Shown here: piece by piece, positions 17,503-29,402 of the stretch
How positions within the stretch are numbered: the stretch's first letter is position 1
Layout of the letters: the number at the start of each line of letters is the position of its first letter
NCBI RefSeq assembly: GCF_016313185.1
Contig: NZ_CP066218.1
Span: forward strand, 4,216,001-4,280,000
Length of the DNA stretch: 64,000 nt
Origin: Mycolicibacterium baixiangningiae
Lineage (GTDB): Bacteria; Actinomycetota; Actinomycetes; Mycobacteriales; Mycobacteriaceae
Reading direction: 5' to 3'
Notes under the pieces: generated by a model
What the model saw: only the letters and a program-made list of their open reading frames with translations
The model's database searches: none
Told to the model about the DNA's origin: nothing
Program-made: the position numbers and the translations under genes

Positions 17503-19896
17503 ATGACGCAGACCGCCGATACGGGCACGCCGAGCGCACCACCGGTCGACATGGTGGAACTGACCATCGACGGCGCCACGGTCAGCGTGCCGAAGGGCAC
17601 GTTGGTGATCCGTGCCGCCGAATTGATCGGCGTCCAGATCCCCCGCTTCTGCGACCACCCGTTGCTCGACCCCGTGGGGGCATGCCGGCAGTGCCTCGTC
17701 GAGGTCGAGGGCCAGCGCAAACCGATGGCGTCCTGCACCACCACGGTGAGCCAGGACATGGTGGTGCACACCCAGTTCAGCTCGGAGGCAGCCGACAAGG
17801 CCCAGCGCGGCGTCATGGAACTGCTGCTGATCAACCACCCGCTCGACTGCCCGGTCTGCGACAAGGGCGGTGAATGCCCGCTGCAGAACCAGGCCATGTC
17901 CAACGGCCGCGCCGAAACCCGGTTCACCGACGTCAAACGCACGTTCCCGAAACCGATCAACATCAGCTCCCAGGTGCTGCTGGACCGCGAGCGTTGCGTG
18001 CTGTGCGCGCGGTGCACCCGGTTCTCCCAGCAGATCGCCGGTGACCCGTTCATCGAGCTGCTGGAACGCGGTGCGCTGCAACAGGTCGGCATCGCGCCCG
18101 GTGAGCCGTTCCAGTCCTACTTCTCCGGCAACACGGTGCAGATCTGCCCGGTCGGTGCGCTCACCGGGACCGCATACCGGTTCCGCGCCCGGCCCTTCGA
18201 CCTGGTGTCGAGCCCCAGCGTCTGCGAGCACTGCGCCTCCGGGTGCGCACAGCGCACCGACCACCGCCGCGGAAAGGTGTTGCGCCGGTTGGCCGGTGAC
18301 GACCCGCAGGTCAACGAGGAATGGAACTGCGACAAGGGCCGCTGGGCCTTCACCTACCCGACCGTGGGCGACCGGATCACCACACCGCACGTCCGCGACA
18401 CCCACGGCACGCTGCGGCCGGCGTCGTGGCCGGAGGCGCTCGCCGTGGCGGCGGCCGGACTGGCCGCCGCGGAAGGCCGGTCGGGTGTGGTGGTCGGCGG
18501 CCGGGCCACCGTCGAGGACGCGTACGCCTACGCGAAGTTCGCCCGAATGGTGCTCGACACCAACGACGTCGACTTCCGCGTGCGACCACACAGTGCCGAG
18601 GAGGCCGATTTCCTCGCCGCCCATGTCGCGGGCCGTCCGATGGAGGTCACCTACTCCGACCTGGAGAACGCGCCGGCGGTGCTGCTGGCGGGGTTCGAAC
18701 CCGAGGACGAATCGCCGATCGTGTTCCTGCGGCTGCGCAAGGCGGTTCGCAAACACGGGCTTCAGGTGCTCTCCGTCGCGCCGTTCGCCGGCCGCGGGCT
18801 GACCAAGCTGGCCGGCCGGCTCGTCGCCGCAGCGCCCGGCGGTGAAGCGGCCGCCCTCGAGGGGTTGGCCGACGAGGCTCTGCTGGCGCTACCCGGTGCG
18901 GTCATCCTCGTCGGCGAGCGGTTGGCCACCGCACCGGGCGCATTGACCGCCGCGGCGCGGCTGGCGGCCACGACAGGTGCGCGGCTGGCGTGGATTCCGC
19001 GGCGCGCCGGTGAGCGCGGCGCCGTGGAGGCCGGCGCGCTGCCCACGCTGCTTCCCGGCGGCCGTCCGGTCGCCGACACCGCGGCCCGCGCCGAGCTGGC
19101 GGCGGCCTGGCACACCAACGCGCTGCCGGGCACCCAGGGCCGCGACACCGGCGGAATCCTCGACGCGGCACGATCCGGGGCCCTGGGCGCGTTGGTGGTC
19201 GGCGGTGTCGAGCCGGCCGACCTGCCCGACCCGGACGCCGCGCTCGCCGCGCTGGCGGCGACGCCGTTCGTGGTCAGTCTCGAGGTCCGCGAGAGCGATG
19301 TCACCCGGTCCGCCGATGTGGTGTTCCCGGTGGCGCCGGTCGCCGAGAAGGGCGGCGCGTTCCTCGACTGGGAGGGGCGGCTGCGTCCCTTCGGACCGGC
19401 GTTGCGCAGCAACGCGATTCCCGATCTGCGGGTGCTGCACTTCCTCGCCGACGAGCTGGGAGTCGACCTCGGCCTGCCGGACGCACCCGCCGCGGGCGCG
19501 GAACTGGCCCGGCTCGGATGGTGGGACGGGCCGCGCGCAGCGCTCCGGCACGAGGCGACGGCCCCGCCGGAGCCCGGCCCCGGTCAGGCGGTGCTGGCGG
19601 GCTGGCGGATGCTCCTGGACCTCGGACGGATGCAGAACGGGGAACCGCACCTCGCCGGCACCGCGCCGGCCGCCGTCGTCCGGCTGTCCCCGCGTACCGC
19701 CGACGACATCGGGGCGACACCCGGTGATCCGGTCACCGTCAGCACCCAGCGCGGGCAGATCACGCTTGCGCTGGCGGTGACCGACATGCCCGACGACGTC
19801 GTCTGGCTGCCGTTGAACTCCGCGGGCTCGCAGGTGCATCGCCAACTCGGGGTGAGCATTGGCGCCGTCGTGTCGATCGGCCGGGCCGCCTCGTGA
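17503..19896 (+). CDS. nuoG: NADH-quinone oxidoreductase subunit G
   Basis: 797-aa Fe-S subunit. The N-terminal [2Fe-2S] N1b ligands are in [16 protein letters not shown] and the following [18 protein letters not shown] and CVLCARC serve the N5/N4 region. CEHCASGC followed 27 residues later by Cys (CX2CX3CX27C) shows the extra off-pathway cluster N7 is retained. A degenerate molybdopterin-oxidoreductase-like domain fills the rest. GAGGTGGGGG precedes the ATG, although the repeat insertion created this leader. Confidence 0.96.
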   Translation: MTQTADTGTPSAPPVDMVELTIDGATVSVPKGTLVIRAAELIGVQIPRFCDHPLLDPVGACRQCLVEVEGQRKPMASCTTTVSQDMVVHTQFSSEAADKAQRGVMELLLINHPLDCPVCDKGGECPLQNQAMSNGRAETRFTDVKRTFPKPINISSQVLLDRERCVLCARCTRFSQQIAGDPFIELLERGALQQVGIAPGEPFQSYFSGNTVQICPVGALTGTAYRFRARPFDLVSSPSVCEHCASGCAQRTDHRRGKVLRRLAGDDPQVNEEWNCDKGRWAFTYPTVGDRITTPHVRDTHGTLRPASWPEALAVAAAGLAAAEGRSGVVVGGRATVEDAYAYAKFARMVLDTNDVDFRVRPHSAEEADFLAAHVAGRPMEVTYSDLENAPAVLLAGFEPEDESPIVFLRLRKAVRKHGLQVLSVAPFAGRGLTKLAGRLVAAAPGGEAAALEGLADEALLALPGAVILVGERLATAPGALTAAARLAATTGARLAWIPRRAGERGAVEAGALPTLLPGGRPVADTAARAELAAAWHTNALPGTQGRDTGGILDAARSGALGALVVGGVEPADLPDPDAALAALAATPFVVSLEVRESDVTRSADVVFPVAPVAEKGGAFLDWEGRLRPFGPALRSNAIPDLRVLHFLADELGVDLGLPDAPAAGAELARLGWWDGPRAALRHEATAPPEPGPGQAVLAGWRMLLDLGRMQNGEPHLAGTAPAAVVRLSPRTADDIGATPGDPVTVSTQRGQITLALAVTDMPDDVVWLPLNSAGSQVHRQLGVSIGAVVSIGRAAS

Positions 19897-21119
19897 CCTA
19901 CCCCGACCCCACCCTCTTCGGTCACGACCCCTGGTGGCTGATCCTCGCCAAGGCCGTCGGCGTGTTCGTGTTCCTGCTACTGACCGTGCTGTCGGCCATC
20001 CTGATCGAGCGGAAGGTGCTGGGCCGCATGCAGATGCGGTTCGGCCCGAACCGGGTCGGCCCCAAGGGGCTGCTGCAGTCCCTGGCCGACGGCATCAAAC
20101 TGGCCCTCAAGGAGGGTCTCACACCGGCAGGCGTTGACAGACCCATCTACCTGCTCGCCCCGGTCATCTCGGTCATCCCGGCTTTCATGGCGTTCGCCGT
20201 GATCCCGATGGGCGGCGAGGTGTCGGTGTTCGGCCACCGCACCCCACTGCAATTGACCGATCTCGCGGTCGCGGTGCTCTACATCCTCGCCGTCACCTCC
20301 GTTGGGGTGTACGGCATCGTGCTCGCGGGCTGGGCGTCCGGGTCGACGTATCCGCTTCTCGGCGGGCTACGTTCGAGTGCGCAGGTGGTGTCGTACGAGA
20401 TCGCGATGGCATTGTCGTTCGCCACCGTGTTCCTCTACGCCGGCACGATGTCGACCTCCGGCATCGTCGCCGCACAGCACGGAACCTGGTACGTATTCCT
20501 GCTACTGCCGTCTTTCCTGGTCTACGTGATGGCGATGGTCGGTGAAACCAACCGGGCACCTTTCGATCTCCCCGAAGCCGAGGGCGAACTGGTCGGCGGT
20601 TTCCACACCGAGTACTCGTCGCTGAAGTTCGCGATGTTCATGCTCGCCGAATACGTCAACATGACGACGGTGTCGGCGCTCGCCACCACGATGTTCCTCG
20701 GCGGCTGGCACGCCCCGTGGCCGATCAGCATGTGGGACGGCGCCAACTCCGGGTGGTGGCCGCTGCTGTGGTTCACCGCGAAAGTGTGGGTGTTCCTGTT
20801 CGTCTTCATCTGGCTGCGGGGCACGCTGCCGCGGTTGCGCTACGACCAGTTCATGGCGATCGGGTGGAAGATGCTGATTCCGGTGTCCCTGGCGTGGATC
20901 ATGGTCGTCGCCACCGCACACGCCGTGCGCGACCAGGGGTACGACGGGTGGGCCCGCGGCCTGCTCATCGCCGGCACCGTCGCGACATTCCTGCTCACCG
21001 CCGTCCTGTGGCGCACCATGCGGTTCCGTGCCGACCGCACCGTGCCCGACCGCACCTCCGCGGACATCTTCCCCATTCCGCCGATACCCGAGGCCACCAG
21101 GGAGACAACCGATGCCTAA
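19893..21119 (+). CDS. nuoH: NADH-quinone oxidoreductase subunit H
   Basis: 408-aa, 8-TM membrane subunit at the base of the quinone tunnel. Typical segments are [59 protein letters not shown] and [17 protein letters not shown]. The GTG overlaps the nuoG stop; the 3' end overlaps nuoI by 8 bases. Confidence 0.97.
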   Translation: MTYPDPTLFGHDPWWLILAKAVGVFVFLLLTVLSAILIERKVLGRMQMRFGPNRVGPKGLLQSLADGIKLALKEGLTPAGVDRPIYLLAPVISVIPAFMAFAVIPMGGEVSVFGHRTPLQLTDLAVAVLYILAVTSVGVYGIVLAGWASGSTYPLLGGLRSSAQVVSYEIAMALSFATVFLYAGTMSTSGIVAAQHGTWYVFLLLPSFLVYVMAMVGETNRAPFDLPEAEGELVGGFHTEYSSLKFAMFMLAEYVNMTTVSALATTMFLGGWHAPWPISMWDGANSGWWPLLWFTAKVWVFLFVFIWLRGTLPRLRYDQFMAIGWKMLIPVSLAWIMVVATAHAVRDQGYDGWARGLLIAGTVATFLLTAVLWRTMRFRADRTVPDRTSADIFPIPPIPEATRETTDA

Positions 21120-21636
21120 GCTCTGGGACGCCGTCGCCGGCTTCGCCGTCACGTTCGGCACCATGTTCAAGAAGCCGATCACCGAGGAGTATCCGGAGAA
21201 GCCCGGCCCGGTCGCACCCCGGTATCACGGCCGTCACCAACTCAACCGCTACCCCGACGGCCTCGAGAAGTGCATCGGGTGCGAACTGTGCGCCTGGGCC
21301 TGTCCCGCCGACGCCATCTACGTCGAAGGCGCCGACAACACCGTCGACGAACGCTATTCCCCCGGTGAACGTTACGGCCGCGTCTACCAGATCAACTATC
21401 TGCGCTGCATCGGCTGCGGTCTGTGCATCGAGGCGTGCCCGACGCGGGCGCTGACCATGACCAATGAGTACGAGATGGCCGACGATAACCGCGCGGACCT
21501 CATCTGGGGCAAGGACAAACTGCTCGCGCCGCTGGGCGAAGGCATGCAGGCACCGCCGCACCCCATGGCGCACGGCGCCACCGATGACGACTACTACCTG
21601 GGCCAGGTCGGACCGGTCACCGAGGACGTCACATGA
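21112..21636 (+). CDS. nuoI: NADH-quinone oxidoreductase subunit I
   Basis: 174-aa ferredoxin-like subunit with two [4Fe-4S] clusters (N6a/N6b): [12 protein letters not shown] and [18 protein letters not shown] (21099-21104) supports the ATG at 21112 rather than the longer frame from 21028. The acidic C-terminal tail is typical of actinobacteria. Confidence 0.97.
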   Translation: MPKLWDAVAGFAVTFGTMFKKPITEEYPEKPGPVAPRYHGRHQLNRYPDGLEKCIGCELCAWACPADAIYVEGADNTVDERYSPGERYGRVYQINYLRCIGCGLCIEACPTRALTMTNEYEMADDNRADLIWGKDKLLAPLGEGMQAPPHPMAHGATDDDYYLGQVGPVTEDVT

Positions 21637-22403
21637 CCCCGGACATGCTGGTGCTCGCCGCGGACGGCGCAGCACGTACCTCCACCACCGAGGCCGTCGT
21701 GTTCTGGATCGTCGGGGGCATCGCGCTGATCGGGGCGATCGGTGTGGTGTCCGCGCCGAAGGCGGTGTATTCGGCGATCTTCCTCGCGGCCACGATGATC
21801 TCGCTCGCCGTGCTCTACATCGCCCAGGAGGCGCTGTTCCTCGGGGTGGTGCAGGTGGTGGTCTACACCGGCGCCGTGATGATGCTGTTCCTGTTCGTGC
21901 TGATGCTCGTCGGCGTGGACTCGTCGGAGTCCCTGGTGGAAACGATTCGGGGACAACGGGTGGCGGCGATCGTCATCGGCATCGGATTTGGGGTGCTGCT
22001 GATCGCGGGTATCGGCACCGTCTCGACTGCTGGTTTCACCGGGCTGCCCGACGCCAACAGCGGCGGCAACGTCGAAGGGTTGGCGGCACTCATCTTCACC
22101 CGTTACCTGTGGGCGTTCGAGCTCACCGGCGCCCTGCTGATCACCGCGGCGCTGGGCGCGATGGTCCTGGCACATCGCGAACGCTTCGAACACCGCAAGA
22201 CTCAGCGGGAGCTGTCCATCGAACGCTTCCAGGACGGCGGGCATGCCACCCCGATGCCGAATCCCGGTGTGTACGCGCGCCACAACGCCGTCGACATGCC
22301 CGGTCGGCTGCCGGACGGCAGCGGGGCGAAGTCGTCGGTGAGCACGATCCTGCACCCCCGCGCGGTGCCCCCCTCGGATGAGGGAAGGAACGGCCGGTCG
22401 TGA
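21633..22403 (+). CDS. nuoJ: NADH-quinone oxidoreductase subunit J
   Basis: 256-aa membrane subunit with five TM helices, including the pi-bulge helix [33 protein letters not shown] region (position about 55-90). The last 70 residues are a hydrophilic tail ([20 protein letters not shown]). Overlaps nuoI by ATGA and nuoK by GTGA. Confidence 0.96.
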   Translation: MTPDMLVLAADGAARTSTTEAVVFWIVGGIALIGAIGVVSAPKAVYSAIFLAATMISLAVLYIAQEALFLGVVQVVVYTGAVMMLFLFVLMLVGVDSSESLVETIRGQRVAAIVIGIGFGVLLIAGIGTVSTAGFTGLPDANSGGNVEGLAALIFTRYLWAFELTGALLITAALGAMVLAHRERFEHRKTQRELSIERFQDGGHATPMPNPGVYARHNAVDMPGRLPDGSGAKSSVSTILHPRAVPPSDEGRNGRS

Positions 22404-22699
22404 ACCCCGACAACTACCTCTACCTGTCCGCGCTGCTGTTCACCATCGGCGCCGCGGGAGTGCTGTTGCGCCGCAACGTCATCGTCGTGTTCATGTGTGT
22501 GGAGTTGATGCTCAATGCGGCCAACCTCGCATTCGTGGCGTTCTCACGTATGCACGGTCAGCTGGACGGCCAGGTGGTGGCCTTCTTCACGATGGTGGTG
22601 GCCGCCTGTGAGGTGGTGATCGGGCTCGCCATCATCATGACGATCTACCGGGCCCGCCGGTCGGCTTCGGTCGACGACGCCAATCTGCTGAGGCATTGA
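22400..22699 (+). CDS. nuoK: NADH-quinone oxidoreductase subunit K
   Basis: 99-aa, three-TM antiporter-like subunit with the conserved membrane glutamates in [14 protein letters not shown] and [13 protein letters not shown]. The GTG start at 22400 overlaps nuoJ. Six bases separate it from nuoL. Confidence 0.96.
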   Translation: MNPDNYLYLSALLFTIGAAGVLLRRNVIVVFMCVELMLNAANLAFVAFSRMHGQLDGQVVAFFTMVVAACEVVIGLAIIMTIYRARRSASVDDANLLRH

Positions 22700-22705
22700 G
22701 CGCCG

Positions 22706-24586
22706 ATGACCACTGGAGTGTGGCTGCTCATCGCGCTTCCCCTGGCCGGTGCCGTCGTCCTGCTGCTGGCGGGGCGCCGCTCCGACCGGTGGGGTCATCT
22801 GCTCGGCACCGCCGCGGCGGTCGCCTCGTTCGTCGTGGGCGCGGTGCTGTTCACCGGCATGCTCGGCCGCCCCGCCGAGGACCGCGCCGTCCACGAGAAC
22901 CTGTTCTCGTGGGTGCCGGTCGGCGAACTGCAGGTCGATTTCGGCCTGCACCTCGACCAGCTGTCGGTGTGTTTCGTCCTGCTGATCACCGGGGTGGGCT
23001 CGCTGATCCACATCTACTCGATCGGCTACATGGCCGACGACCCCGGACGCAGGCGGTTCTTCGCCTACCTCAACCTGTTCCTGGCCGCGATGCTGCTGCT
23101 GGTGCTGGCGGACAACTATCTCGGCCTCTACGTCGGGTGGGAGGGCGTGGGCCTCGCGTCGTATCTGCTGATCGGGTTCTGGTCGCACAAGCCGTCGGCG
23201 GCGACGGCCGCGAAGAAAGCGTTCATCGTCAACCGCGTCGGCGACATGGGGTTGGCGATCGCGCTGATGGTCATGTTCGCCACCGTCGGGTCGGTGTCGT
23301 TCGCCGGAGTCTTCGGCGCCGCGGCGCAACTCGGAGAGGGCACGCTCACCGCGATCGGTCTGCTGCTCCTCCTCGGCGCCTGCGGCAAGTCGGCCCAGGT
23401 GCCGTTGCAGTCCTGGCTGGGTGACGCGATGGAGGGGCCGACGCCGGTGTCGGCGCTGATCCACGCCGCCACGATGGTCACCGCAGGGGTGTACCTGATC
23501 GTGCGTTCCGGCCCGATCTTCGACGCCGCCCCGACCGCGCAAACGGCCGTCGTGATCGTGGGCGCCGTGACGCTGCTGTACGGGGCGATCATCGGCTGCG
23601 CCAAGGACGACATCAAGAAGGCGCTGGCCGCATCCACCATGAGCCAGATCGGCTACATGGTGCTGGCCGCCGGACTCGGCCCCGCCGGATACGCCTTCGC
23701 GATCATGCACCTGCTCACCCACGGGTTCTTCAAGGCCGGCCTGTTCCTCGGCGCCGGATCGGTCATGCACGCGATGAACGACGAGGTGGACATGCGCCGG
23801 TACGGCGGTCTGCGCAAGGCGCTGCCGGTCACGTTCGCCACCTTCGGACTCGGCTACCTGGCCATCATCGGGGTGCCGCCGCTGGCCGGGTTCTTCTCCA
23901 AGGACGGCATCATCGAAGCCGCGCTGGGTGCCGGTGGCGTGAAGGGCTGGTCCCTCGGCGGTGCGGCGATCCTCGGTGCCGGCATCACCGCGTTTTACAT
24001 GACGCGGGTGATGCTGATGACGTTCTTCGGTGAGAAGCGCTGGGCTCCCGGGGCGAGCCCGCACGAGGCGCCGGCGGTGATGACCGGTCCGATGATCGTG
24101 CTCGCGATCGGGTCCGTGGCGTCGGGCGGGCTGCTGGCGATCGGCGGGACACTCTCGCACTGGCTGGAACCGGTGGTCGGCACGCACGAGGAGGCACACG
24201 CGGTGCCGGTGGTGGTGGCCACCGTGCTGATCCTGTCGGTCGTCGCCGTGGGTATCGCGATCGCCTACCGCATGTACGCGACGCGTGCGGTGCCCGCCGA
24301 CGTCCCCGCGGGTTCGGCCCTCACGGTCGCCGCGCGCCGCGACCTGTACGGCGATACGTTCAACGAAGGCGTGTTCATGCGGCCCGGTCAGGCTTTCACG
24401 GCAGCTGTGGTGACCGTGGACGACCGCGCCGTGGACGGCGCCGCGACCGGGCTCGCCACGCTGGTGGGCCGGGCGTCGGACGGATTGCGCCGTCTGCAAA
24501 CCGGATTCGCGCGGTCCTACGCGCTGGGCATGCTCGGCGGTGCCGCGCTCATCGTGGCGGCGATCCTGGTGGTGAACCTGTGGTGA
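22706..24586 (+). CDS. nuoL: NADH-quinone oxidoreductase subunit L
   Basis: 626-aa antiporter-like proton-pumping subunit with the long lateral helix at the C-terminus. Key motifs are [15 protein letters not shown] with its membrane Glu, [42 protein letters not shown] and [10 protein letters not shown]. Ends overlapping nuoM. Confidence 0.97.
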   Translation: MTTGVWLLIALPLAGAVVLLLAGRRSDRWGHLLGTAAAVASFVVGAVLFTGMLGRPAEDRAVHENLFSWVPVGELQVDFGLHLDQLSVCFVLLITGVGSLIHIYSIGYMADDPGRRRFFAYLNLFLAAMLLLVLADNYLGLYVGWEGVGLASYLLIGFWSHKPSAATAAKKAFIVNRVGDMGLAIALMVMFATVGSVSFAGVFGAAAQLGEGTLTAIGLLLLLGACGKSAQVPLQSWLGDAMEGPTPVSALIHAATMVTAGVYLIVRSGPIFDAAPTAQTAVVIVGAVTLLYGAIIGCAKDDIKKALAASTMSQIGYMVLAAGLGPAGYAFAIMHLLTHGFFKAGLFLGAGSVMHAMNDEVDMRRYGGLRKALPVTFATFGLGYLAIIGVPPLAGFFSKDGIIEAALGAGGVKGWSLGGAAILGAGITAFYMTRVMLMTFFGEKRWAPGASPHEAPAVMTGPMIVLAIGSVASGGLLAIGGTLSHWLEPVVGTHEEAHAVPVVVATVLILSVVAVGIAIAYRMYATRAVPADVPAGSALTVAARRDLYGDTFNEGVFMRPGQAFTAAVVTVDDRAVDGAATGLATLVGRASDGLRRLQTGFARSYALGMLGGAALIVAAILVVNLW

Positions 24587-26142
24587 CGCCGTGGCTGAGC
24601 GTGCTGTGGGCGGCGCCGATCGTCGGCGCCGGCGCGGTGATGCTGGTCCCGGGCGGCCGTCGCACGCTGGCGAAGTGGGTCGCGCTCGCGGTGTCGCTGC
24701 TGGCGCTGGGAGTCACCGCGGTCGTCGCCGTCGGCTTCGACCCCGGCGGGGAGCAGTACCAGTTCGTCGAATCACGCCCCTGGATACCGTCGTTCGGCAC
24801 CGGTTACATCCTGGGCGTGGACGGCATCGCCCTGGCCCTGATCGTGCTGACCGCGGTGCTCGTCCCGCTGCTCATCATCGCGGGGTGGAACGACGCCGAC
24901 ACCGCACCGCAGGGCCGTTCGGTCCACACCTACCTCGCGCTGACACTCGCGGTCGAGGGCATGGTGTTCATGTCGCTGGTAGCCCTCGACGTGCTGCTGT
25001 TCTACGTGTTCTTCGAAGCCATGCTGATCCCGATGTACTTCCTCATCGGCGGGTTCGGGGCCGACCGTGTCGCCGCGTCCAAGGCCGCGGTGAAGTTCCT
25101 GCTGTACAACCTGTTCGGCGGGCTGATCATGCTGGCGGCGGTGATCGGGCTGTACGTCACCACAGCGGGCAGCGACGCATTCGGTGGCGGCACCTTCGAC
25201 TTCCGGGCGATCGTGTCGGCGGTGGCCGCCGGGGACTTCGGGGTGGACCCCGCGGTGCTCAACTTGATGTTCCTCGGGTTCATGTTCGCCTTCGCGGTCA
25301 AGGCACCGCTGTGGCCGTTGCACCGCTGGTTGCCCGACGCCGCCGTCGAAGCCACCCCCGCCAGTGCGGTGTTGATGATGGCGGTGATGGACAAGGTCGG
25401 CACCTTCGGCATGCTCCGCTACTGCCTGCAGTTGTTCCCCGACGCCGCAACGCTGTTCCGTCCCTTGATCATCACGCTCGCGGTGGTCGGCATCATCTAC
25501 GGCGCGGTGGTCGCGATCGGCCAGACCGACATGATGCGGCTGATCGCGTACACGTCGATCTCACACTTCGGGTTCATCATTTTGGGCATCTTCGTCATGA
25601 CGAGCCAGGGCCAGTCCGGTTCGGCGCTGTACATGGTGAACCACGGGATCTCCACCGCGGCACTGTTCCTCATCGCCGGCTTCCTCGTCTCGCGCCGGGG
25701 GTCGCGGCTCATCGCCTCCTACGGCGGTGTGCAGAAGGTGGCGCCGGTGCTGGCGGGCACCTTCCTCATCGCGGGGTTGGCCACGTTGTCGCTGCCCGGT
25801 CTGGCGCCGTTCATCAGTGAATTCCTGGTGCTCATCGGCACATTCACCCGATACCCCGTACTCGCCGTGCTCGCCGCCACCGCTTTGGTGCTCTCCGCGA
25901 TCTACGTGCTGTGGATGTACCAGCGGATGATGACCGGACCGGTGAAGGAAGGCAACGAACGGCTGCGCGACCTGGTACCCCGCGAACTCGCCGTCGTCGC
26001 CCCGCTCATCGCGCTGCTGCTGGTGTTGGGGATCTATCCGAAACCGGCGCTCGACGTGATCGATCCGGCGGTCGGACACACGCTCGCGACCATCAACCAG
26101 CCCGACCCGGCGCCGACGCTGGCAGAGGGGGCCACCCCGTGA
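24583..26142 (+). CDS. nuoM: NADH-quinone oxidoreductase subunit M
   Basis: 519-aa antiporter-like subunit. The signature is [20 protein letters not shown] (membrane Glu), [40 protein letters not shown] and [13 protein letters not shown]. Two adjacent GTG codons (24580, 24583) are possible starts; 24583 gives the GTGA overlap used throughout this operon. Confidence 0.96.
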   Translation: MTPWLSVLWAAPIVGAGAVMLVPGGRRTLAKWVALAVSLLALGVTAVVAVGFDPGGEQYQFVESRPWIPSFGTGYILGVDGIALALIVLTAVLVPLLIIAGWNDADTAPQGRSVHTYLALTLAVEGMVFMSLVALDVLLFYVFFEAMLIPMYFLIGGFGADRVAASKAAVKFLLYNLFGGLIMLAAVIGLYVTTAGSDAFGGGTFDFRAIVSAVAAGDFGVDPAVLNLMFLGFMFAFAVKAPLWPLHRWLPDAAVEATPASAVLMMAVMDKVGTFGMLRYCLQLFPDAATLFRPLIITLAVVGIIYGAVVAIGQTDMMRLIAYTSISHFGFIILGIFVMTSQGQSGSALYMVNHGISTAALFLIAGFLVSRRGSRLIASYGGVQKVAPVLAGTFLIAGLATLSLPGLAPFISEFLVLIGTFTRYPVLAVLAATALVLSAIYVLWMYQRMMTGPVKEGNERLRDLVPRELAVVAPLIALLLVLGIYPKPALDVIDPAVGHTLATINQPDPAPTLAEGATP

Positions 26143-27713
26143 TTCCCACCCCCACCGTCGAATACGGTCTGCTCTCCCCCATGCTCATCGTGGTCGGCGC
26201 CGCGATCGCCGGGGTGCTGATCGAAGCGTTCCTGCCCCGACGCAGCCGTTACGCCGCCCAGGTCACGCTCGCGCTCGCGGCCACGGTGGGCGCGCTCGCC
26301 GCCGTCGTCATCCTGGCCCGGCAACTGTCGGGTGAGGTCGGCCGGTCCGCCGTCATGGGATCGGTGGCGATCGACCGGCCCGCACTGTTCCTGCAGGGCA
26401 CCATCCTGATCGTCGCCGTACTCGGAATCCTGCTGATCGCCGAACGCAGCAACCCGTCCGGAGCCGAGAACGACGACAGCGCAACGGGACTCGACGCATT
26501 CACACCGCAGGCCTCGGCGGTGCCGGGCAGCGTGGCCGAACGGGTCGCCACCCGCGCCGGGGTGGCGCAGACCGAGGTGTTCCCGCTGACCATGTTCGCC
26601 GTCGCCGGCATGCTGCTGTTCCCCGCGGCCGACGATCTGCTCACCATGTTCATCGCACTCGAGGTGCTCTCGCTACCGCTGTACCTGCTGTGCGGGCTCG
26701 CCCGCCGCCGGCGCCTGCTCTCCCAGGAGGCGGCGCTGAAGTACTTCCTGCTCGGCGCGTTCTCCTCGGCGTTCTTCCTCTACGGCGCCGCGATGCTCTA
26801 CGGGTACGCCGGGACACTCGACCTGCGGGGAATCGCCGCGGTGGTCTCCGAGGGCACCGGCAGGACCTCGGTGGCGTTGACCGGCACCGGCCTGATCCTG
26901 GTTGGGGTCCTGTTCAAAGTCGGTGCCGCGCCCTTCCACTCGTGGATCCCCGACGTCTATCAGGGCGCACCGACTCCGGTGACCGCGTTCATGGCGGCCG
27001 CCACCAAGATCGCGGCGTTCGGCGCGATGCTGCGGATCTTCTACGTGGCGTTGCCCGAACTGCGCGCCGACTGGCGCCCGGTGCTGTGGGCGATTGCGAT
27101 CCTGACCATGGTGGTCGGCACCGTGACGGCGGTGACGCAGACCGACGTCAAGCGGATGCTGGCCTATTCGGCGATCGCCCACTCGGGGTTCATCCTCACC
27201 GGCGTGATCGCCGAGAACCGGCCGGGCCTGTCGTCGGTGCTGTTCTATCTGTTCGCCTACGGGTTCTCCACAGTCGGGGCATTCGCGGTGGTCGGTTTCG
27301 TGCGCGACGCCGACGGCGAGGAGGACACGGCGATGGCCCGCTGGGCAGGGCTCGGCAGACGCAATCCCCTCGTCGGCGCGGTGTTCTCGCTGTTTCTGCT
27401 GGCGTTCGCCGGAATTCCGTTGACCAGCGGCTTCGTCAGCAAGTTCGCGGTGTTCAAAGCGGCGGGCGAGGGCGGCGCGATACCGCTCGTGGTGGTCGGC
27501 GTCATCGCCAGCGCGGTCGCCGCCTACTTCTACGTGCGCGTCATCGTCTTGATGTTCTTCACCGACCCGCCGGCCGACCCGCCGCAGATCGTCGTACCCA
27601 GCGGGTTGACCACCGCGGCCGTCACCGTCACCGCGGCGGTGACGCTGGCCCTCGGCGCCCTGCCCCAGCCGGTGCTCGACCTGGCCAACAGCGCCGACCA
27701 GTTCCTGCGTTAG
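26139..27713 (+). CDS. nuoN: NADH-quinone oxidoreductase subunit N
   Basis: 524-aa antiporter-like subunit, last gene of the operon. FIALEVLSLPLYLLCGLAR, KVGAAPFHSWIPDVYQGAPTP and QTDVKRMLAYSAIAHSGFIL identify it. A hydrophilic insert of about 45 residues (RSNPSGAENDDSATGLDAF onward) between early TM helices is longer than in E. coli. Starts at a GTG overlapping nuoM. Confidence 0.96.
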   Translation: MIPTPTVEYGLLSPMLIVVGAAIAGVLIEAFLPRRSRYAAQVTLALAATVGALAAVVILARQLSGEVGRSAVMGSVAIDRPALFLQGTILIVAVLGILLIAERSNPSGAENDDSATGLDAFTPQASAVPGSVAERVATRAGVAQTEVFPLTMFAVAGMLLFPAADDLLTMFIALEVLSLPLYLLCGLARRRRLLSQEAALKYFLLGAFSSAFFLYGAAMLYGYAGTLDLRGIAAVVSEGTGRTSVALTGTGLILVGVLFKVGAAPFHSWIPDVYQGAPTPVTAFMAAATKIAAFGAMLRIFYVALPELRADWRPVLWAIAILTMVVGTVTAVTQTDVKRMLAYSAIAHSGFILTGVIAENRPGLSSVLFYLFAYGFSTVGAFAVVGFVRDADGEEDTAMARWAGLGRRNPLVGAVFSLFLLAFAGIPLTSGFVSKFAVFKAAGEGGAIPLVVVGVIASAVAAYFYVRVIVLMFFTDPPADPPQIVVPSGLTTAAVTVTAAVTLALGALPQPVLDLANSADQFLR

Positions 27714-27723
27714 CGTGCCTGTC

Positions 27724-28497
27724 ATGACGTCGCTTGTGCTGGTGGCCGACGTCGGCCCCGTTCGACTGCTGACCATGAACCGGGCGGCGGCCCGAAATGC
27801 GCTCAGCCGCGACCTCATTCGGGCTCTGTACACCGCGCTGTCCGACGCCGACGCCGACGATTCGGCGCGCGCGGTGGTGCTGACCGGCGCCGACCCGGCG
27901 TTCTGCGCCGGTGTGGACCTCAAGGAGGCCGCCCGCGACGGCGCGGACTACTTCGCCGAATTCCAGTCGCAGAGTTGCATCGCGCGGGTCGCGGAGATGC
28001 GCACGCCGATCGTCGGGGCCGTCAACGGCGCGGTGTTCACCGGCGGCCTCGAGATGGCGCTGGGCTGCGACTTCCTGATCGCCTCGGAGCGTGCGGTGTT
28101 CGCCGACACCCACGCCCGCGTCGGCATCCTGCCCGGCGGTGGGATGACGGCGCGGCTGCCGCAGGTCGTCGGCGCCGCGATGGCGCGGCGGTTGTCGATG
28201 ACCGGCGAGGTGGTCGATGCGGCGCGGGCGGAGAGTATCGGTTTGGTGACCGAGGTCGTCGCCCACGACCGACTGCTCGACCGCGCGTTCGAGTTGGCCG
28301 GTCAGATCGCCGAGGTGCCGGCGGCCACGATAATTGGGCTCAAGGAGATCTACCGGCGCGGGACCGACGGAGTCATCTCTCCCGCGCTGGCCGCCGAACA
28401 GGACATCGCAGGCGCGCAGGACCGCGACCTCAGCGGTCTCGGCGCGCGATTCGACAGTGTGACGGCACGCAACCGCGCCCAGATCAGCTCCGACTAG
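27724..28497 (+). CDS. enoyl-CoA hydratase/isomerase family protein
   Basis: 257-aa crotonase-fold protein. The oxyanion-hole segments are DPAFCAGVDLKEA and VNGAVFTGGLEMALGCDFLIAS; VGILPGGGMTARLPQVVG and a C-terminal helical region follow. The two usual hydratase glutamates are reduced to one candidate in the GLEMAL helix, while the other position reads PGGGM, so hydratase activity versus another crotonase reaction is open. Starts 10 bases after nuoN at ATG 27724 (a GTG at 27715 is also in frame). Position after nuoN may allow read-through transcription. Confidence 0.85.
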   Translation: MTSLVLVADVGPVRLLTMNRAAARNALSRDLIRALYTALSDADADDSARAVVLTGADPAFCAGVDLKEAARDGADYFAEFQSQSCIARVAEMRTPIVGAVNGAVFTGGLEMALGCDFLIASERAVFADTHARVGILPGGGMTARLPQVVGAAMARRLSMTGEVVDAARAESIGLVTEVVAHDRLLDRAFELAGQIAEVPAATIIGLKEIYRRGTDGVISPALAAEQDIAGAQDRDLSGLGARFDSVTARNRAQISSD

Positions 28498-28517
28498 GTC
28501 ACGTCACCCACCGCGAT

Positions 28518-28543
28518 TGTGCGGTTTCATACGCGACACGCCG
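28518..28543 (+). repeat. second copy of the 26-bp interspersed motif
   Basis: Matches 17425-17450 (inside the nuoF-nuoG insertion) at 24 of 26 bases, beginning TGTGCGGT and ending GCGACACGCCG. It lies in the 135-bp gap after the enoyl-CoA hydratase stop. The complementary octamer ACCGCACA follows at 28557-28572, so it can also fold into a loose hairpin. The rest of the gap shows no coding signal. Confidence 0.5.
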
Positions 28544-28632
28544 GTCGCGGCGGATCGCACCGCACACCGGGCGACGGCAACCGCGGCGGTGGGGCCAGCC
28601 GACGCACTGGGCGCTCCTGTGACGACTGGGTG

Positions 28633-29373
28633 TCACCACGGGTAGATGGCGCCGGTGTCACCGAGAAACTGAGCCGTCGGACCGTTGTCGTCGATCATGG
28701 CCATGGTCACTGCCACCTTGGCGCCGTCTGCCGGATCGCCGGCCCCTGGGGTGGGCAGCCCGCCGTTGAGTTCGGTCGCCCGGTAGCCCGGGCAGACAGC
28801 GTTCACTTTGATGCCGTACGCACAGAACTCGTTGGCGTACAGCACGGTCAGTGCATTCAATGCGGCTTTGGACGCTTGATAGGCAGCCTGGTTCAACTTC
28901 GTCAGCTCGATGTCGGGGTCAGCCATCAGTGCGATCGATCCCATCCCGCTCGAGACGTTGACGATCCGGGGCGAACTCGACATGCGGAGCAACGGCAGGA
29001 ATGCGTTGGTGACGGTCACCGCCCCGAAGACGTTGGTCTCGAACGTACGTCGAAGATCTTCGACGGTCACCTTCGATGCGGGATCCAGCCCGCTGGTGAT
29101 GGCGGCATTGTTGACCAGGATGTCCAGCCGGCCGCTCTCCCGGCCCACCTGTTCGGCGGCCGCGAGCACCGACGGGGCATCGGTAACGTCGATCTGGACG
29201 AATCGCACGTCGAGTCCCCGCTCGGTCAGCATGCCGGATGCCGCTCGGCCGCGGGCGGCATCTCGGGCAGCCAGATAGACGTGGACTCCGTGCTGCGCGA
29301 GTTGGCCGACAATGTGGTGGCCGATTCCCTTGTTGCCGCCGGTGACCAGGGCGACTCTGGCAGTGGTGCTCAT
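28633..29373 (-). CDS. short-chain dehydrogenase/reductase, XRE-controlled
   Basis: 246-aa classical SDR: cofactor motif TGGNKGIG (residues 11-18), NNAAITSG, catalytic Ser in VNVSSGMGS and YQASK. The Arg after the first strand (AARDAARGR) suggests NADP(H). It resembles carbonyl-reductase-like SDRs. Start taken at ATG 29373 (MSTTARVALVTGG); the upstream extension to 29439 runs into the divergent promoter. It is divergent from an MmyB-type regulator, a common pairing in actinobacteria. Confidence 0.9.
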   Translation of the reverse strand: MSTTARVALVTGGNKGIGHHIVGQLAQHGVHVYLAARDAARGRAASGMLTERGLDVRFVQIDVTDAPSVLAAAEQVGRESGRLDILVNNAAITSGLDPASKVTVEDLRRTFETNVFGAVTVTNAFLPLLRMSSSPRIVNVSSGMGSIALMADPDIELTKLNQAAYQASKAALNALTVLYANEFCAYGIKVNAVCPGYRATELNGGLPTPGAGDPADGAKVAVTMAMIDDNGPTAQFLGDTGAIYPW

Positions 29374-29402
29374 GAGCCCACGGTGGCGCGGTTGGCGTGT
29401 CC

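Noticed and set aside
22544..24499. 651-codon minus-strand open frame across nuoL
   Set aside because: Very His/Arg/Gly-rich translation and complete overlap with nuoL; a codon-bias artefact.
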